Shown: positions 11,786 to 23,981, counted from the stretch's first letter. The stretch is DNA of 64,000 nucleotides from Russula earlei (GCA_025769875.1 JAGFNK010000020.1:215714-279713), one strand, 5' to 3'. Notes: generated from the letters alone by a model not told the origin. Made by a program: numbers and translations.

Positions 11786-13904
11786 ATGATGAGAGCGTAT
11801 CATGTCCGCATAGTCGTACAACGCATTTCACCCTCAAAGTCTGAGCAACCCTCTACGTTTACACCGCTATCGCTGTGGCAGCCCCTCCCGACACACCCAT
11901 ACAGATCTACAGCGCGCCGAAACGCAACTTTCAATCCTCGTGGAAAGGACTATCGCTTTGGGCCCATCGCGTTGGATTGGGTCGATCTCGACAACATGGA
12001 CGCCTCGCTCTTCATCAGCAATAAAGGACGAGCGGACCCCAAGGGTGTGTTCACGCCCGAGTCGCATCTACTAAGCTAAGGCCGAGTGAGCAGGACCAGC
12101 CATCGCCACTTTCGTTCCTCAAAGTCACACCAAGTCCGGATCTACCAATCTTCCCAACGGCGTCGTCCACGTCTTCCGCGATGTCGAACGGCAGAAGCTC
12201 GCCGAGACGAACGAAGGGACGTCCGAATCCACGACGCCCGATGCCAGCCGCGTCGTGCTAGAGAACGCGGAGACCGACGGCTACATGGTCGGCGTGCTGG
12301 CCGTCCCCTCCTGGATGACGCCGTCGGATTTTCTCGCGTTCGTCGCCCCCGCCGAAGGTGGCATGGCCCATCTGAGAATGATTCGGTACGTCGCAGCATC
12401 CAACGCAACCGCCCCGTTCGTATTCGTCTCAACGAAGCTTGCGCTGTCGTCCAACAGGGATACGGCTCCCAATCGTTCCATAGCCCTCATCAAATTTCGC
12501 AACGCAGACAGCGCCTTCGAGTTCGCCGAAGCCTACAACGGCAAGGCGTTCAATTCGATGAACGTCAGTCCCACTCCCCTCTTTGCGTTCGCGTCACGTC
12601 GGCGTCGCCGCAGCTCCTCACCACATCGCTAGAAAGAGACTTGTCATGTCGTCCATATCACGTCTGTGAGCATCGATGCCGACGATTCGGTGTCGTTGGC
12701 GCTATCCCGGCTCGGGTCAACACGGGCCCCAGTTTTCGAGCTGCCGACGTGCCCCGTTTGCCTCGAGCGCATGGACTCCGCGGTTACTGGACTAGTAACT
12801 GTCCCGTGCTCGCACACGTTCCACTGCGAGTGCCTCAGCAAGTGGGGTGACAGCCGGTGATTTGTCTTTCCCTTCCATTCGTCCGTGGACGACTCGGATT
12901 GATTCGTCGACACATTCTTCAGATGTCCGGTGTGCCGCTACTCACAAAATCTGCGTACGTCGTACCCGTCGTCCGCCAACACGGCGCGCTCCGCCCCGAT
13001 CCCCTTCGCCGACCCGTCCGCGCCCGCGCTCTCGTCTTGCGCAGACTGTAATTCCACCACGAGCCTCTGGATATGCCTCATCTGCGGGAACATCGGCTGC
13101 GGGAGGTACGGACGCGCGCACGCCCACGCGCACTACGAACGCACGACGCATCTGTACGCCCTGGAGCTCGAGACCCAGCGCGTGTGGGACTACGCCGGCG
13201 ACGGCTACGTGCATCGGCTCATCCAGAACAGAGCCGACGGCAAGCTGGTCGAGCTGCCCTCCGCCTCGATGATGCGCGCCGTCGACGACGACAGCGGCGC
13301 GGGCGGGCCCAGCACGTCGGACTCCCTCACCGCGGAGAAGATCGAGGCGATCGGGATCGAGTATTCCTACCTCCTGACCTCCCAGCTCGACTCGCAGCGG
13401 GCCTTCTACGAGGAGCAGACGGCCGTGCTGCAGGTCGAACTCGCGGGGCTCAAGGACGCCGTGGGGCGCCTGCGACAGGAGGCCGAGTCGTCGCGCGCCG
13501 CCAGCGCGGCCGAGGAGGGCCGCCGCCGCCGCGAGGAGGAGGAGCGCCTCTCCGAGACGCTCCGAGACAAGAAGCGCGCCGAGAAGAGGTCGGAGCGCCT
13601 CGCCCAAGTCTCGCGCGCGCTCGAGAAGGAGCTGAGGGAGGAGCGCGCGGTGAGCGGCGGGCTGCTGAAGAACCTCGAGGCGGCGCAGAAGCGCGCCGAG
13701 GAGGGCGAGTCCGAGCGCGCCGCCCTCGTGGGCCGCGTGCGGGAGCTCGAGGACCAGGTGCGCGACGTCATGTTTTCCCTCGAGGCGCGGGACAAGATCG
13801 AGGCCGGCGAGGGGGAGATGGCGGAGGTGGCCGGGGGGGACATCGCGGTGCAGACGACGACGCAGACCCAAACCAAAAGGAAGAAGGGCAAGGCCAAGCG
13901 TTAG
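11786..13904 (+). CDS. ETP1: BRCA1-associated protein 2-like RING E3 ubiquitin ligase (BRAP/ETP1)
   Basis: Five exons: 11786-12046, 12135-12385, 12458-12563, 12633-12856 and 12923-13904; 607 aa. Domain order matches BRAP2/IMP: an N-terminal RNA-recognition-like BRAP2 domain ([21 protein letters not shown], then [15 protein letters not shown]), a RING finger ([28 protein letters not shown]), a UBP-type zinc finger ([24 protein letters not shown] followed by [13 protein letters not shown]), and a long C-terminal coiled coil rich in Glu/Arg/Lys (about residues 395-590). The RING split by an intron re-forms cleanly. In animals the family restrains Ras/MAPK scaffolding; yeast Etp1 acts in ethanol tolerance. 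Start at 11786 or 11789 (two adjacent ATGs). Confidence 0.92.
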
Positions 13905-13985
13905 GCACGACGAGCACGACCTCCAGAGGCTGTCGTGTTCGTTCGTTCGCGTCCCTTGTGATTTTTTTTTTTTTTTCGTGCCTTA

Positions 13986-14117
13986 TTGTCGTTTTCAGAT
14001 AACGTGACGCGCCGGAAATTTCCGAAAAGAAAAGGGTTGGTAGAAAGAACTTGATGTATCTCGCCGAATTCTACGCAAAAAATCATAACAAATAGCCCAT
14101 TGGAACCGGAATGAAAA
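13986..14117 (+). repeat. Left terminal inverted repeat of the 2.48 kb element
   Basis: Matches the reverse complement of 16332-16463 with only scattered mismatches (for example around 14092-14097 and 14105). It contains the 12-bp palindrome CGGAAATTTCCG at 14013-14024. Confidence 0.85.
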
Positions 14118-14649
14118 CTGGCTTCTAAATGGAGGGTACCGAGAATGAAAAATAGAAATGTCGGAGATGTCAAAATTAGTATGTGGTGTGGTGTGTCCAG
14201 GGACGCGCGGGTGAGTAAGTAAGAGTGAAACAATTGGACCAAGGAAGTGAGCATTGACCAGGGACCTAGATGAGTCGAAACAAGGACCACTAGGCGCAAC
14301 TCCGAGGAAATGGGTCGAGGGTCCATCCAAAGAGGGCTTTCGAGACGCGGGCAGTCAGATTAGGAGAGGACACAATACACACAGATCGCATTTTTCATGC
14401 TAGGTATTTATACTAAAAGGAATCGTCAAGATTCTGGAAGAGAAGTGGGGAGAAGAGGCGAAAGAGACATGGGACGAGACATGTATGGGATTCTTCTATT
14501 CCAGAGAGTAACTAAACAGTTTATATACAGGAGGGAGGAGAGAGGAAATAGGGAAACATGTGTAGTGACATCAGTAAGAGACTAAACGAGATGTGGCAAG
14601 ACTGCATGAAAGGCATTTGGCACGCGTGATTCCGTAGCCAACCGATTGC

Positions 14650-16160
14650 CTACCTTACACCTCCCGGGGGCTTGAAAATTTGACCATCCTCGGTCAAAGC
14701 GTCTTGAGCAAGTCTTTGACCTTGCGCGCGCGTGGTCTCGTCATCGCAAAGGGGGTGGGCATTGCAGCAAGGCAGGATGGGGCGGGGGCGTGCTTGCGGT
14801 GTGTGCATCATGTCGAATGTGTCGTCTGAGTCGTTGTGTCCTGGAATGCGGGCGCGGTGTGGCGAAGCAGGAGGGGGCGTGGCGTGGTTGCGGCGTGTCA
14901 TATGTGTCGTCGCGACGTGGTGCTGCTGGTGTCGTCCAAGTTGTTGCCATTGCCGTTGTTTTTGCTGCTGCTGTTGTTGTTGCGGAGGCAAGCGGCGAGC
15001 CCAGCTTGTGTGACTGTCGCGCTGACGTCTTCCGGCCGTGGCGTCAAGGTCTTCTCCATAGCAGGTGGCGGTGGGACGTGAGGACGATAGTGCGCAAGTG
15101 GGAGACGAGACAAGAGGGGGCGGACGGCGCGGTTCGCCTTGCAAACGCTTGCCGTAGTCGTTGAGCTAGAGTGTGTGGGGTCAGCGTCCAAAAACCGAAA
15201 ACAAGATGTGAAGGGTCTCTGGTAATCATCCCGCGGCCACGGTGACAAGGTCTTCGCCACTGCAGGTGATGGCAGCATGCGGGGGTGAGGGTGTATGTGT
15301 GGGCGGGGATGCGATGGAAGGGGAGGCGTGGTGCGATGTGGTGCTTGCGTCGACGGCTTCTCCTGTGGCGACGTCATGATGACGGCCGTTGATCTTTCTG
15401 CGGGGCGGCGTTGCTGAGCTTGGGTTCGAGGCCTTCTTGAACTTCTTGGGCGATGCTGGTGGCGTGAGGCGACGGCAGTGCGTCATTGCTGGTGTCGTGC
15501 GTGACTGAAACTTTAGCGCTAGGCGTGACATCGACTGAGATTGAGGATGAAACCAAGAGGGCGACGGACTGAGCTGAGGCGACGGCGGCAGATAACACTA
15601 GAGCTGGGGCGGCGACAGGAGACGTTGGGGCAGTGGTGGCACCTGGCGATTGAAGTGATACGGCGGGCCAGGCTGAGGCAGCGGACAGGGCAGAGACGGC
15701 GGTGGTGGAAACTAAGATAGCAAAACTGGCTGGCAATACGGATGCCACGGTGGATGGGGCGTGTACAGCAACAACGGAGACGGCTGGCGATGAGACTACT
15801 GAGGTGGCAGCGGGCGGTGCTGTACTGACGATGGCGGGCAAGGCTAAGACGGAGGCTGCTGATGATATTGGGACTGAGGTGGTGGCGACGGATGCGGATG
15901 AGTGTGGGGCGGTGGCGACTGAATTGCATGCGATGGTGTGTGAGCGCGGGGGTGAAGCAGCGGCTGTGACAATCGTGGCGAAGCAGGGACGGAGTCAGGC
16001 AGGACTGAAGGTGCGGGGGCGACGGCTTGCATGGCAGAGATGGCGAAAGGGGCGGCAGGGATGACGGGAGCAGGAGTGGGCGATGTGGAGGTGATGGGGG
16101 GCGAATGGTATGTGAAGTCTGATCGCGAGTCGTCTTCATCGCGAGCCCACATTCGAGCCA
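14650..16160. repeat. G-rich imperfect repeats in the core of the TIR element
   Basis: Both strands contain long but low-complexity open frames (Ala/Ser/Thr/Val or Pro/His-rich) with no family resemblance. Related segments recur: near 15039-15080 and 15240-15290 (AAGGTCTTC...GCAGGTG... blocks), and near 14790-14830 and 14890-14925 (TGCGGTGTGTGCATCATGT-like blocks). This suggests degenerated tandem duplication. I do not annotate a gene here; a purine/pyrimidine strand bias explains the open frames. Confidence 0.5.
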
Positions 16161-16331
16161 CAATTTACTGCACTTCGAGGGAGACCTTTTGGCTTCTTGC
16201 CATCAGAGAGGAAGCAGGGAACAAAGTGCTAGATGCCTACATCATTCCCACAACTGTGACCGTGCCTACCCGACATGGGCATGTCCGAAATTCAATGGAT
16301 CTGTTCTCGGAACAGAATGTTTAGAAAGTAC

Positions 16332-16463
16332 ATTTTATTCCGGTTCGAATGGGCTATGATTTATGATTTTTTGCTTAGAATTCGGCGAGATACATCAAGT
16401 TCTTTCTACCAACCCTTTTCTTTTCGGAAATTTCCGGCGCGTCACGTTATCTGAAAACGACAA
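16332..16463 (-). repeat. Right terminal inverted repeat of the 2.48 kb element
   Basis: Inverted copy of 13986-14117, containing the same palindrome at 16425-16436. The following TA (16464-16465) pairs with that at 13984-13985. Confidence 0.85.
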
Positions 16464-16844
16464 TAATGTATCATTATCGTTCTCGTCACTGTGCGTACGC
16501 TGTATTTCCGCCGTTGTCCCGAGCAGTGCGCCCATCGTGCGCCTATCATACCGGTGCTTATCTCACTGCTCCACGCCGCGGTCGACTGCTGAACGAGAGC
16601 ACTCGATTGATCGATGAGCTAGCTACTCGTAAAAAAAAGGCCAAGCCAAGCCAATCTCGTTTTCGTCCCAAAAACCTCAACGCGGTTCCACCTGTGATTG
16701 AACGCTCCGCGTCCTCCTACACGTTTCAAAAGGAGGACCACGTAAAAGAGCACGGTCGGGTCGGTGGCGTCATGGTACAATGTTGTGTGATTGGAAACAG
16801 CTTTCGGAGCTCAGTGGACGGCAACGCCCCACCCCCTGCCACCA

Positions 16845-19800
16845 TTACAGACCTTCGAAGAAGCTCAAATCCTGGGCCGAGAGGCCTCCAGTACCCTTAA
16901 CGGATGCAGGTGGCGTCGGCTTCGCGGCGGGGATGTTTACATTCTTCCCCCGCTCACGCTCAATGAGCAACGCCAGCGGCGTCGATTCCGGTGAGAGCTG
17001 TGCGAATGATGGCATGGGTGATGCCGCGAAACCGTAGCCGCCAGGCGGAGGCAATAGCGGAACCGGCGTGGAAGACTTTGACGGCCTCTTAGACGCATTC
17101 ATGATTGCAGCTGGGAGAGGGGGGGACACTCCCCTTCGAGCCGATAGTCCTGGGGGAGGCGCAGAGCGTGGGGAGGAGGGTGATCCGGAGGGAGGTCGCG
17201 CGATGGCATCGAGGGAATTTGTAGCAGGGGACCAGTCCTTCCTCGAGGAACCCACCGGCGACGTGGAGTTGCTGAAAGAGGGCAGCAAAGAAGTATTTTT
17301 GGGCGGCGACGGGGATGAGAGAATGGAACTCGCGTCCACGGGAGTAGTCCCGAAGTAGTCGACATTCATGGCACCTTCACCTGCGCTTTTTCCAGACGGT
17401 GGGGGTCGGAGCAGGAGTGGTGGGGGCAACGGCGACGGTGGCGAGGGCCAACGACCTCGCCGAGACGCGGCTAGGTTAAGCAGGCTCTGGGTGCGCTGAT
17501 GCTCTTCAGCAATTGCCTGTCGTTTTGGGGAAGTAGGCGTCACTCTTGTTGGTGAAGTGGGTCGCTGTCTATCGGGATTAGTGTCTGGAAGATCGAGGCC
17601 TGCTCTTTGCGCAGGTGCAGACTCTCGTTGCGATGGTGGACTAGACGCCATTGAGCGAGTTGGGTTCACAAAACTGGATGGTCGAGATCCATCGTACTCG
17701 AACGCACTTAGTGGACTCGTGGTCGTCGAGGACATAAGCTGCGCCAAATCATCGAACGGTGAATTCGAGTGCTGTTGTGAAGACAGGGCCGAGGCAACCT
17801 TCCCTTGGCCGGAAGAGGGTGAGCTGATGTTGAAGGAGAGCAGTGAAGAGTCCGCAGGAGAAGAGCAAAAGTCCGAAAAATCGTCATCTTGGGACATGTC
17901 AAAGGGTTTTCCGGATTCTAATTGACGTTGAGGTTGAACGACGGGTAGCGAAGGGACAACTGAGATTGACCGTGAAGACAGCACAGGGAGCAAGGATCCT
18001 CCAAGAGAAGGCGTTTTCTCTTCTGATGAGAGGGGTTGAGATAGGGCTGATTTGAAAGAGATCGGCTGCGGGGAATCTGATTCACTGACGAGAGTAGGAA
18101 CGTGAGGGGTCAATGCTAGGGTGGTAGGCTCTTCAATTGGGCTTTGCAAAGTTGTTATGACGTTCGCATGCGGATCAGAAAGGGAGATAAGAGAGTCCTC
18201 GTTCGGCGTGGCTGGGCCGCGCGACGGTGGAGCGGAGATGTTGGGTGGAGGTGGTAATGTGGGTGGTAATTTCTGTTGGAGGAAGTCATTTTCAGCGCTC
18301 TCGCTTGCGCTCCCGAGTCCCGCCATTAGCCCATCAACAGGATGTACTGGATCAGATGAGTTGGACCTTACGTCGGAGAGGAATTCAAGGTCGTCGTTTG
18401 AGAGGGCCAACGAGTTGCGTGAAGAGCGGGGTCTGGAAAATCGCTGAAGGAAGCGCGATACAGCTGACCCAGGTGGCAACACGTGCGTGTCGTCATCCTA
18501 CGCCACAGGTTCAGCGGCGGAAGTGCTAGGCTCAAAGTAGAGCATAAGAACTACCCGTACCTGAGATGGCGTGCGCACATGGGGCGATTGCAAGAGTATC
18601 TGAGATGTAGGCTGGGAAGTGTTCGCGCCATCTGTGGTGGAGAGCTGGCTCGGCGCCTGGACAGCGTGTGAAGCTTCTGGTGCGGTGGCACTCGGTGATG
18701 GAGTGCTCTGTTCTAAGCTAGGAGGATTACTGGGCGAGCTGGTGGTCCTCCGACCCCACAAGCCAGCCAGCAGCCCCGACGATTTTTTCACCCTTTCTTC
18801 CGGCTTCTCATCTTTCTTGGGATCCTTGTCCAGAATTCGCCAGCCTGATGGAACCTCATCCACAGACGTTTCTACGCGGGATTTGACAGATGCTTCCCAG
18901 GCAGTGGACCCTTTTGCGGCGAGAAACATGGACATTGGGCTTGTACGGGTCAACGCAGTGTTCCGGGAAAGCTTGAGGGCATCGGCCATAGCTTTTGTGG
19001 TAAAGCTCTTGCCAGAAGGTAGAAGCGGGAGTGTAAGGGCTGGAATGTAGCGTAGTAATAAATTGTCACTGCACAAGTGTGTAGGCACAGGGAAATAGAG
19101 CAGAAAGTTACGGACTCACAGGCCATCAACGTCCATACCGGAATGCCATCGCTTCTGCCAATCTTCCTCGGCCATGTCCTGAATTTCTGGCCAAGCATCC
19201 TTCGAAAGCTCTTCCAGATGCAGAAGAATTTGGGATAGAAGCTCCGGTGGCTTCGGAAATGCAAGAGTTGTGAAGAATGTAAGGACGTAGGCAGTTGGAG
19301 TTGCGTACCACTCTGCGGTCCATTTCTAGCTTCCTCAGCTTTGCTGATTCCCACTCGTCACTGACATGCTGTGTTGCACTTTCATCAACATCATTAGTCA
19401 CATGCCTCCACGGAGAACCCCATTCGTTGTCGTCCAACTGGCCTCCACGTGAATCCCCCATAGCAGGAAAGGGCGCGGCGTCACTATGCTCTGTACCCAC
19501 AGTGAAAGTACCGAAAGCATCGGGACTAGACGGTGGAGAGGGCTCAGAGGAAGTGGCGGAGGACGGTATTGGAGAGGGTAGAGCCTCCCCGTCGAGTTCT
19601 GTTGAGGGAAAGGGGGGGCTTACGTTATCGCTTTGAGCTTGGGGTGAAGAGTCGGGCTCAACAATGAGCTCGAGCGAAGAGTGCTTGTCATCCGGAGGCT
19701 CCAAAGTACGAGAATTCCCTAGAGAGATACCACCGTATGGATTTTCGAGTGACCAGTCTCGTGTCGCATGATGAGTGTTCGTCCACAAAGAAGTTTGGGC

Positions 19801-19983
19801 GTCTGAAGGCTCGTCCCATCGAATGCCTGGGCCAGTAGTAGACCAAGAGGGGGCGGAAAGATCGTCTTCCTGGAGGTCATCGTTCTCGCTGCGGAGTTTG
19901 TCTGAAGTTGACCAAGATGGCCTTGGCTTGTTATCTGTGAGATCATCAGGACTGCCCCAAGCGTTGCCCCAGAGGTCGTCCAT
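16845..19983 (-). CDS. Conserved-looking disordered protein of unknown function (988 aa)
   Basis: Four exons on the minus strand: 19983-19309, 19250-19120, 19068-18561 and 18497-16845, all GT..AG and in phase. The N-terminus is rich in Trp-Gly/Asp-Trp patches (MDDLWGNAWGSPDD, NEWGSPWRH). A short helical module follows (PPELLSQILLHLEELSKDAW, DWQKRWHSGMDVDGL, then LTLPLLPSGKSFTTKAMADALK). The remaining 700 residues are Ser/Pro-rich with basic patches. The extreme C-terminus is LSAQDLSFFEGL, an aromatic/acidic short-linear-motif type ending. I do not recognise the family, though Trp-Gly-rich N-termini of this sort occur in other Agaricomycete hypothetical proteins. No membrane segment or signal peptide. 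Splicing logic is strong, function unknown. Shares a 162 bp divergent promoter with the Ubc2-like gene. Confidence 0.8.
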
Positions 19984-20145
19984 TCTGCCGCAGAGCGCGA
20001 GTTGCTACCCGCGCGCAGGCGTTTTCGAATTAAATTAAATTAATGGGTGTCACGCACGTGATGTCATTTGTCACGTGCATACCAGTGTTATTTCCCAGGC
20101 CGTGATCGCCGACCCTGCTATGCTACTCACTCACGACCCTCTCTC
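19984..20145. promoter_or_regulatory. Bidirectional promoter between the 988-aa protein and UBC2
   Basis: Only 162 bp separate the divergent start codons. It holds an AT-rich AATTAAATTAAATTAAT core (about 20027-20043) and two CACGTG-type E-box/ACGTG motifs (20052-20060 and 20071-20078), the only obvious regulatory candidates. Confidence 0.45.
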
Positions 20146-22541
20146 ATGGATGCCCAATCACCAGAGCCAAAGGGTTACATCTCTAGCTGGGACGAGAATG
20201 ACGTGCAACTGCTTTTTGCCAACCTCGGCTTCCCCCAATATGAGGCCAAGGTCAAAGGTCAGTCCTTTCTCTTTATTGTTTTCCTCGGCCACAACCGTCT
20301 CATCGCAAGTGTAGAGCACAACCTAACAGGGGATATACTCTGCATTATGGGTCCTGATGACTTGAAGGAAATAGGCGTTGCCACTGTCGGTCAACGTTTG
20401 GCCATTTTGAAGGCCATCTACCTCATCAAGCTGGCCCATGAAATTCCCTTCGAACCTGACCACTACATCCCCCCTTGTCAGTCACCCTTCTCTCCTCTGC
20501 CTCGTTGATCACGTCCTGAGCTGGAAATAGCGGAAGCTGGCGATCCTCCCGAAAATATCACTATTGACAAACTGTACGGCATCATCCGGGAACAAGGTTA
20601 ACTGCATCATCTAAGTAACCTCGCACACACTCACATAGTTCAGAGGAACGACTACGGAGCCTTGAAAAAGAGAACCGACGGTTGTCCGAGACGGTCCATT
20701 CAACAATGGATGACCTTCACAGTTGGCGGTCATCCCATCAAACTTTGGTGCGCCGATCACACCTCGTGCCGTCGGGTCTGTATAACTTGATGTTTAGGTT
20801 GAAAGCAGCCCACTTACCCGACAACCCTCATTCAATTGGGCACAGTATGACAAGTCTTCTAGTTCACCCACTAAACCTGAGATGTCTGATTCCCCCCATC
20901 CTTCACCCAACCGCCTTGAACATGATCTCTCCTCTCGGTCACAGTCGATCGCACAGACCAAGAATGGTGCTATTAACAACCCGCCCTCCGCTGTCCAACT
21001 TCCCACACCCCCAAGACCAACTAGACAGGAGAGTACGGATAACCTCAAGAGCTTCAAGGTTAGCCTGGAGGACCCTGCGTGGAAAGTCCTTCCAGCTGCC
21101 CTGCGAAAGTACAAGATTAACAATGATGATTGGCAAAACTATGCTATGTTCATTTGCTACGGTCCCCCTAGTACGTCGTTTCTAGCCGCCAAAGGCGCCC
21201 ATCTGGTAACTCGAGAGAATTTTCAGGCAATCGCATAGAGCGGTGTCTGAGCTACGATGAAAAGCCTCTTTTGCTTTTCCAAAAGCTTAAGGATGCGTCC
21301 AAGAACCCTGTTTTCATGCTCAAGCACATCAAAGACATTCGATCCCCAATTGCTGTTGCACAACAAAAGCAGGCAGCTCGCAAGGCCTCTGGTGACACAC
21401 CAACTTCTAAATCGAAATCCGCTGTTTCCCATACACGAACGCTTTCACGCCCGCCCCGTCTACAAGTGCACCCGGATGCGTCAGCTAACGTTGTTCCACC
21501 TCTGATGACTGGTACATCCGCGCAGCCTGGCTGGCCAGAAGTAATGTCCCCTGCGGTTGATAACAAGGAACGCGAAGATGCTCCTGATCGGGAACGGTTG
21601 AAAGGGACGAGTGGCTCGGAACCTCCAAAGTCTGCTGTCCCTCACACAGCTAGTACAACTACAACTAGTGCGTCCGACCACAACGAGATAGGTACACCGG
21701 CAAGAGAAGTCCCTGTTACGGCAGAGATATCATATGCTGTAGCGATATATCCGTACATGGCGGAGCAGGAGGACGAGTTTGATGTCATTGTGTATGTCTC
21801 CTCATTTGTGCCTTGCGCTACATTTCACCGACCTCCAATAGCGGTGATACATTCGTTATCATATCCCGAGCGCGAGGGTGGTGGGTTGTGCAACGCGATC
21901 CCCCAGGAACGGGTAACGTGGATGCTGATACAACCAAGCAAGGCTGGGTACCAGCAGGATGCCTGCTCGAGACACGTATACCCGTCGCTACAGCTTTCGC
22001 AGAAGCTAGTAATACCTCCGGATCCAGCTCCGAGCCATCCTCCCCAGTGCTCAACACGAAAACGCCCATCCTTCCCCTTCACATTGTGTCCACGAGTTTC
22101 CCGGGTTATGCATTGATGGATTACAAGAAAAAAGGCGATGAGGAGCTAGACCTTTTCAAGGATGACGTGCTTCGTGTTTTCAAGCGCTACAACCACTGGT
22201 CATATGTACGGTTGTTTCCCCTGGCGCTCCAATAAATGACTTATTGTTTCCTGCACAGGCTGTGAAGGAGGATGGTGGTGACCGTGGTTGGGTTCCTGTG
22301 CGTTCATCCCCCTCGAAGACGAGGGATCCGTACTGACTAATTCCACGCATTCTGGCTCTAGTCCTGGTACATTGGCAAGATGTCCTCATCCAGTGGGACG
22401 CCCGCCACCCCAAATATAGCTGTTCCAGCTGTTAATAACGCTTCCGTCAACCTTGATGAACCATCCCTCGTGCAACATGCACAGGTTTCACCTATGTCTT
22501 CTGCATTTCCCTTACAGGCACGCTCCACAACAGTTGTCTAA
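20146..22541 (+). CDS. UBC2: Ubc2/Ste50-like adaptor: SAM, RA and two SH3 domains
   Basis: Nine exons: 20146-20257, 20315-20476, 20531-20596, 20644-20747, 20798-21170, 21227-21791, 21842-22205, 22259-22297, 22362-22541; 654 aa. An N-terminal SAM domain (SSWDENDVQLLFANLGFPQY to VGQRLAILKAIYLIKLAH), a short coiled coil (LRSLEKENRRLSETV), a Ras-association domain (SFKVSLEDPAWKVLPAALRK to LLFQKLKDASKNP) and two SH3 domains are visible. The first SH3 has AVAIYPYMAEQEDEFDVIVG and RGWWVVQRD; the second has YALMDYKKKGDEELDLFKDD and RGWVPSWYIGK. This order is the basidiomycete Ubc2 layout. Ste50/Ubc2 links Ras/Cdc42 signals to the pheromone/filamentation MAPK kinase kinase. Each intron repairs a domain in phase. 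No frame defects. Confidence 0.93.
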
Positions 22542-23967
22542 GAGGCTTGCACTGTTGAGAGGAGAGGTGATAGGTTTGAACTCCTTGAGCAGCTCGTGTG
22601 TGGATGTTTGCCTATGTTCGATGAACAGGTTATCTGCCATCTCACTCTCTTCATACTTCGTTCTTTCGTCATCCCCACCGTTTTGCACATCATGGGTCTT
22701 TGTTTGTCTTTCCTAATCGTGTAACAGTTCCACGTGTTTCTATTCCGAGCCGTTCCTAGTTCTAGTTTGATTTTTGCTCGTATCTCCATGTCGTGTGATT
22801 ACTCTCAGCATTTGATGTATATTATCACTAGCAAATAGTTCCAACATGCACGCCTGGTAGTTGTGCTTCCATACCTCCCTCACGATGGTCCTCTCCTGCC
22901 TTGGTTTGCTTTCTTTCGGTCTGGTATCAGGATGAGACAAGGTTTGCGTGCACGTGTTGTCAGCACGGCCTCACTCTGGCAGCAGACTTCAACAGGATCC
23001 CTCTCCGTGCAACGCCTTTCTGTTTTCAACAAACGTGTACTGTAGACATCGGCTCCGGGCGTTACCAGTGACTTGATGCGTTCCTCTCTGGCGACAGAAG
23101 GAAAGCTGTGTCGGTTTCCATGGTTTCGTTTCATACGACGGCAGAGGGCCGGGCGCTCGGTGGTGGGCGCCATAGTCTACTACTCTGATGTCGTTTGGGT
23201 GTGGCGTACACCGCCGCCGCCCACACTCCAGTCAACAACCTCTATCTATATCATTTTATTTTTGTTCTCCTCCGGCTTCACGAAAAAAAAACCCAAACAT
23301 CCTACATCGTTTTCGCTGGCAGGATGGCTTGGCCACGCCATGCCCATCACAGCCGACCCCCGCTTCCCGCATCCCTTTGACGATCAACACTGAAAAGGGC
23401 TGACGAGAGCCCGCGCAAAACACAAACACGATCGATCGTATTAGTCGTTATCGGGATGAGTTTGAAGAACGACCCCTCCGCGGCGGCGCTCGGATTATTC
23501 GAGGCGTCATGTTGGCAGTTGGCCCTTTTTTTACTACAGCTCCTGCGTCTGTCGGTCCATCGCCCTGCCTCGACTGTCAAACGTGGACCTCGGTCCCGCC
23601 AGAGCTTAGGATGGTTGCTAGCGAGCGAGACTGGTTTACTTGCCGAACTTCCAAGACGCTAACCTAATTATTTCCAAGTTTGAGGAGATGTAACGGATCG
23701 TGGTCAATTTATTTATCGCTCTTTTTTTTTTCTTTTTTTTTTTTTTCTCTCTAACTTTGTCGCAGCCGTCACCGATCGGCTTATTACCTGGACTACGGTG
23801 CGCAAGGCCACTTAAGTTGTGTCGCTAGCTTCAAACCTTCCGCGTCCAGCTGGACATCGCCGCAATGTATGGATATGGATGAACACGTTGCTCACAGGTG
23901 TAAGCTGTATCACCATCCTCCCTTACATTTCTACGACGGGGTTTTCGAGCTGGAGACGACGGGGGCG
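22542..23967. other. Intergenic region with no recognised gene
   Basis: About 1.4 kb between UBC2 and paralogue 2. The short frames (for example 23456-23662 on the plus strand) have no recognisable family, splice logic or repeats. A long pyrimidine tract at 23720-23750 could be promoter-associated. The first part will include the UBC2 3' UTR. Confidence 0.45.
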
Positions 23968-23972
23968 AGTGG

Positions 23973-23981
23973 GTATATAGC
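23973..23981 (+). promoter_or_regulatory. TATA-box candidate for paralogue 2
   Basis: GGTATATAG lies about 90 bp upstream of the chosen ATG at 24068, a normal spacing for a fungal TATA promoter. Confidence 0.45.

Larger units (their letters stand above)
13986..16463. mobile_element. 2.48 kb non-autonomous element with 132 bp terminal inverted repeats
   Basis: The first and last 132 bp are near-perfect inverted copies, both beginning TTGTCGTTTTCAG. They are flanked by TA on each side (13984-13985 and 16464-16465), consistent with a TA target-site duplication. The interior encodes no transposase that I can recognise; it is G-rich low-complexity DNA. It lies 80 bp downstream of the BRAP2 stop, probably inside its 3' UTR or terminator region. 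A TA duplication fits Tc1/mariner-like or related cut-and-paste elements, but the superfamily is not identifiable from ends alone. Confidence 0.78.

Noticed and set aside
12942..13871. 309-aa minus-strand open frame opposite BRAP2
   Set aside because: Leu/Arg/Gly-rich antisense shadow of the GC-rich coiled-coil exon; no splice logic and no family.
13073..14002. 309-aa plus-strand frame overlapping BRAP2 exon 5
   Set aside because: Alternate frame of the same exon, extremely Arg/Gly/Ala-rich, while the chosen frame gives a zinc finger and coiled coil.
14898..16163. Several 100-210 aa frames inside the TIR element
   Set aside because: Three different frames, each low-complexity Pro/His or Ala/Ser/Thr-rich, explained by strand composition; no transposase motif.
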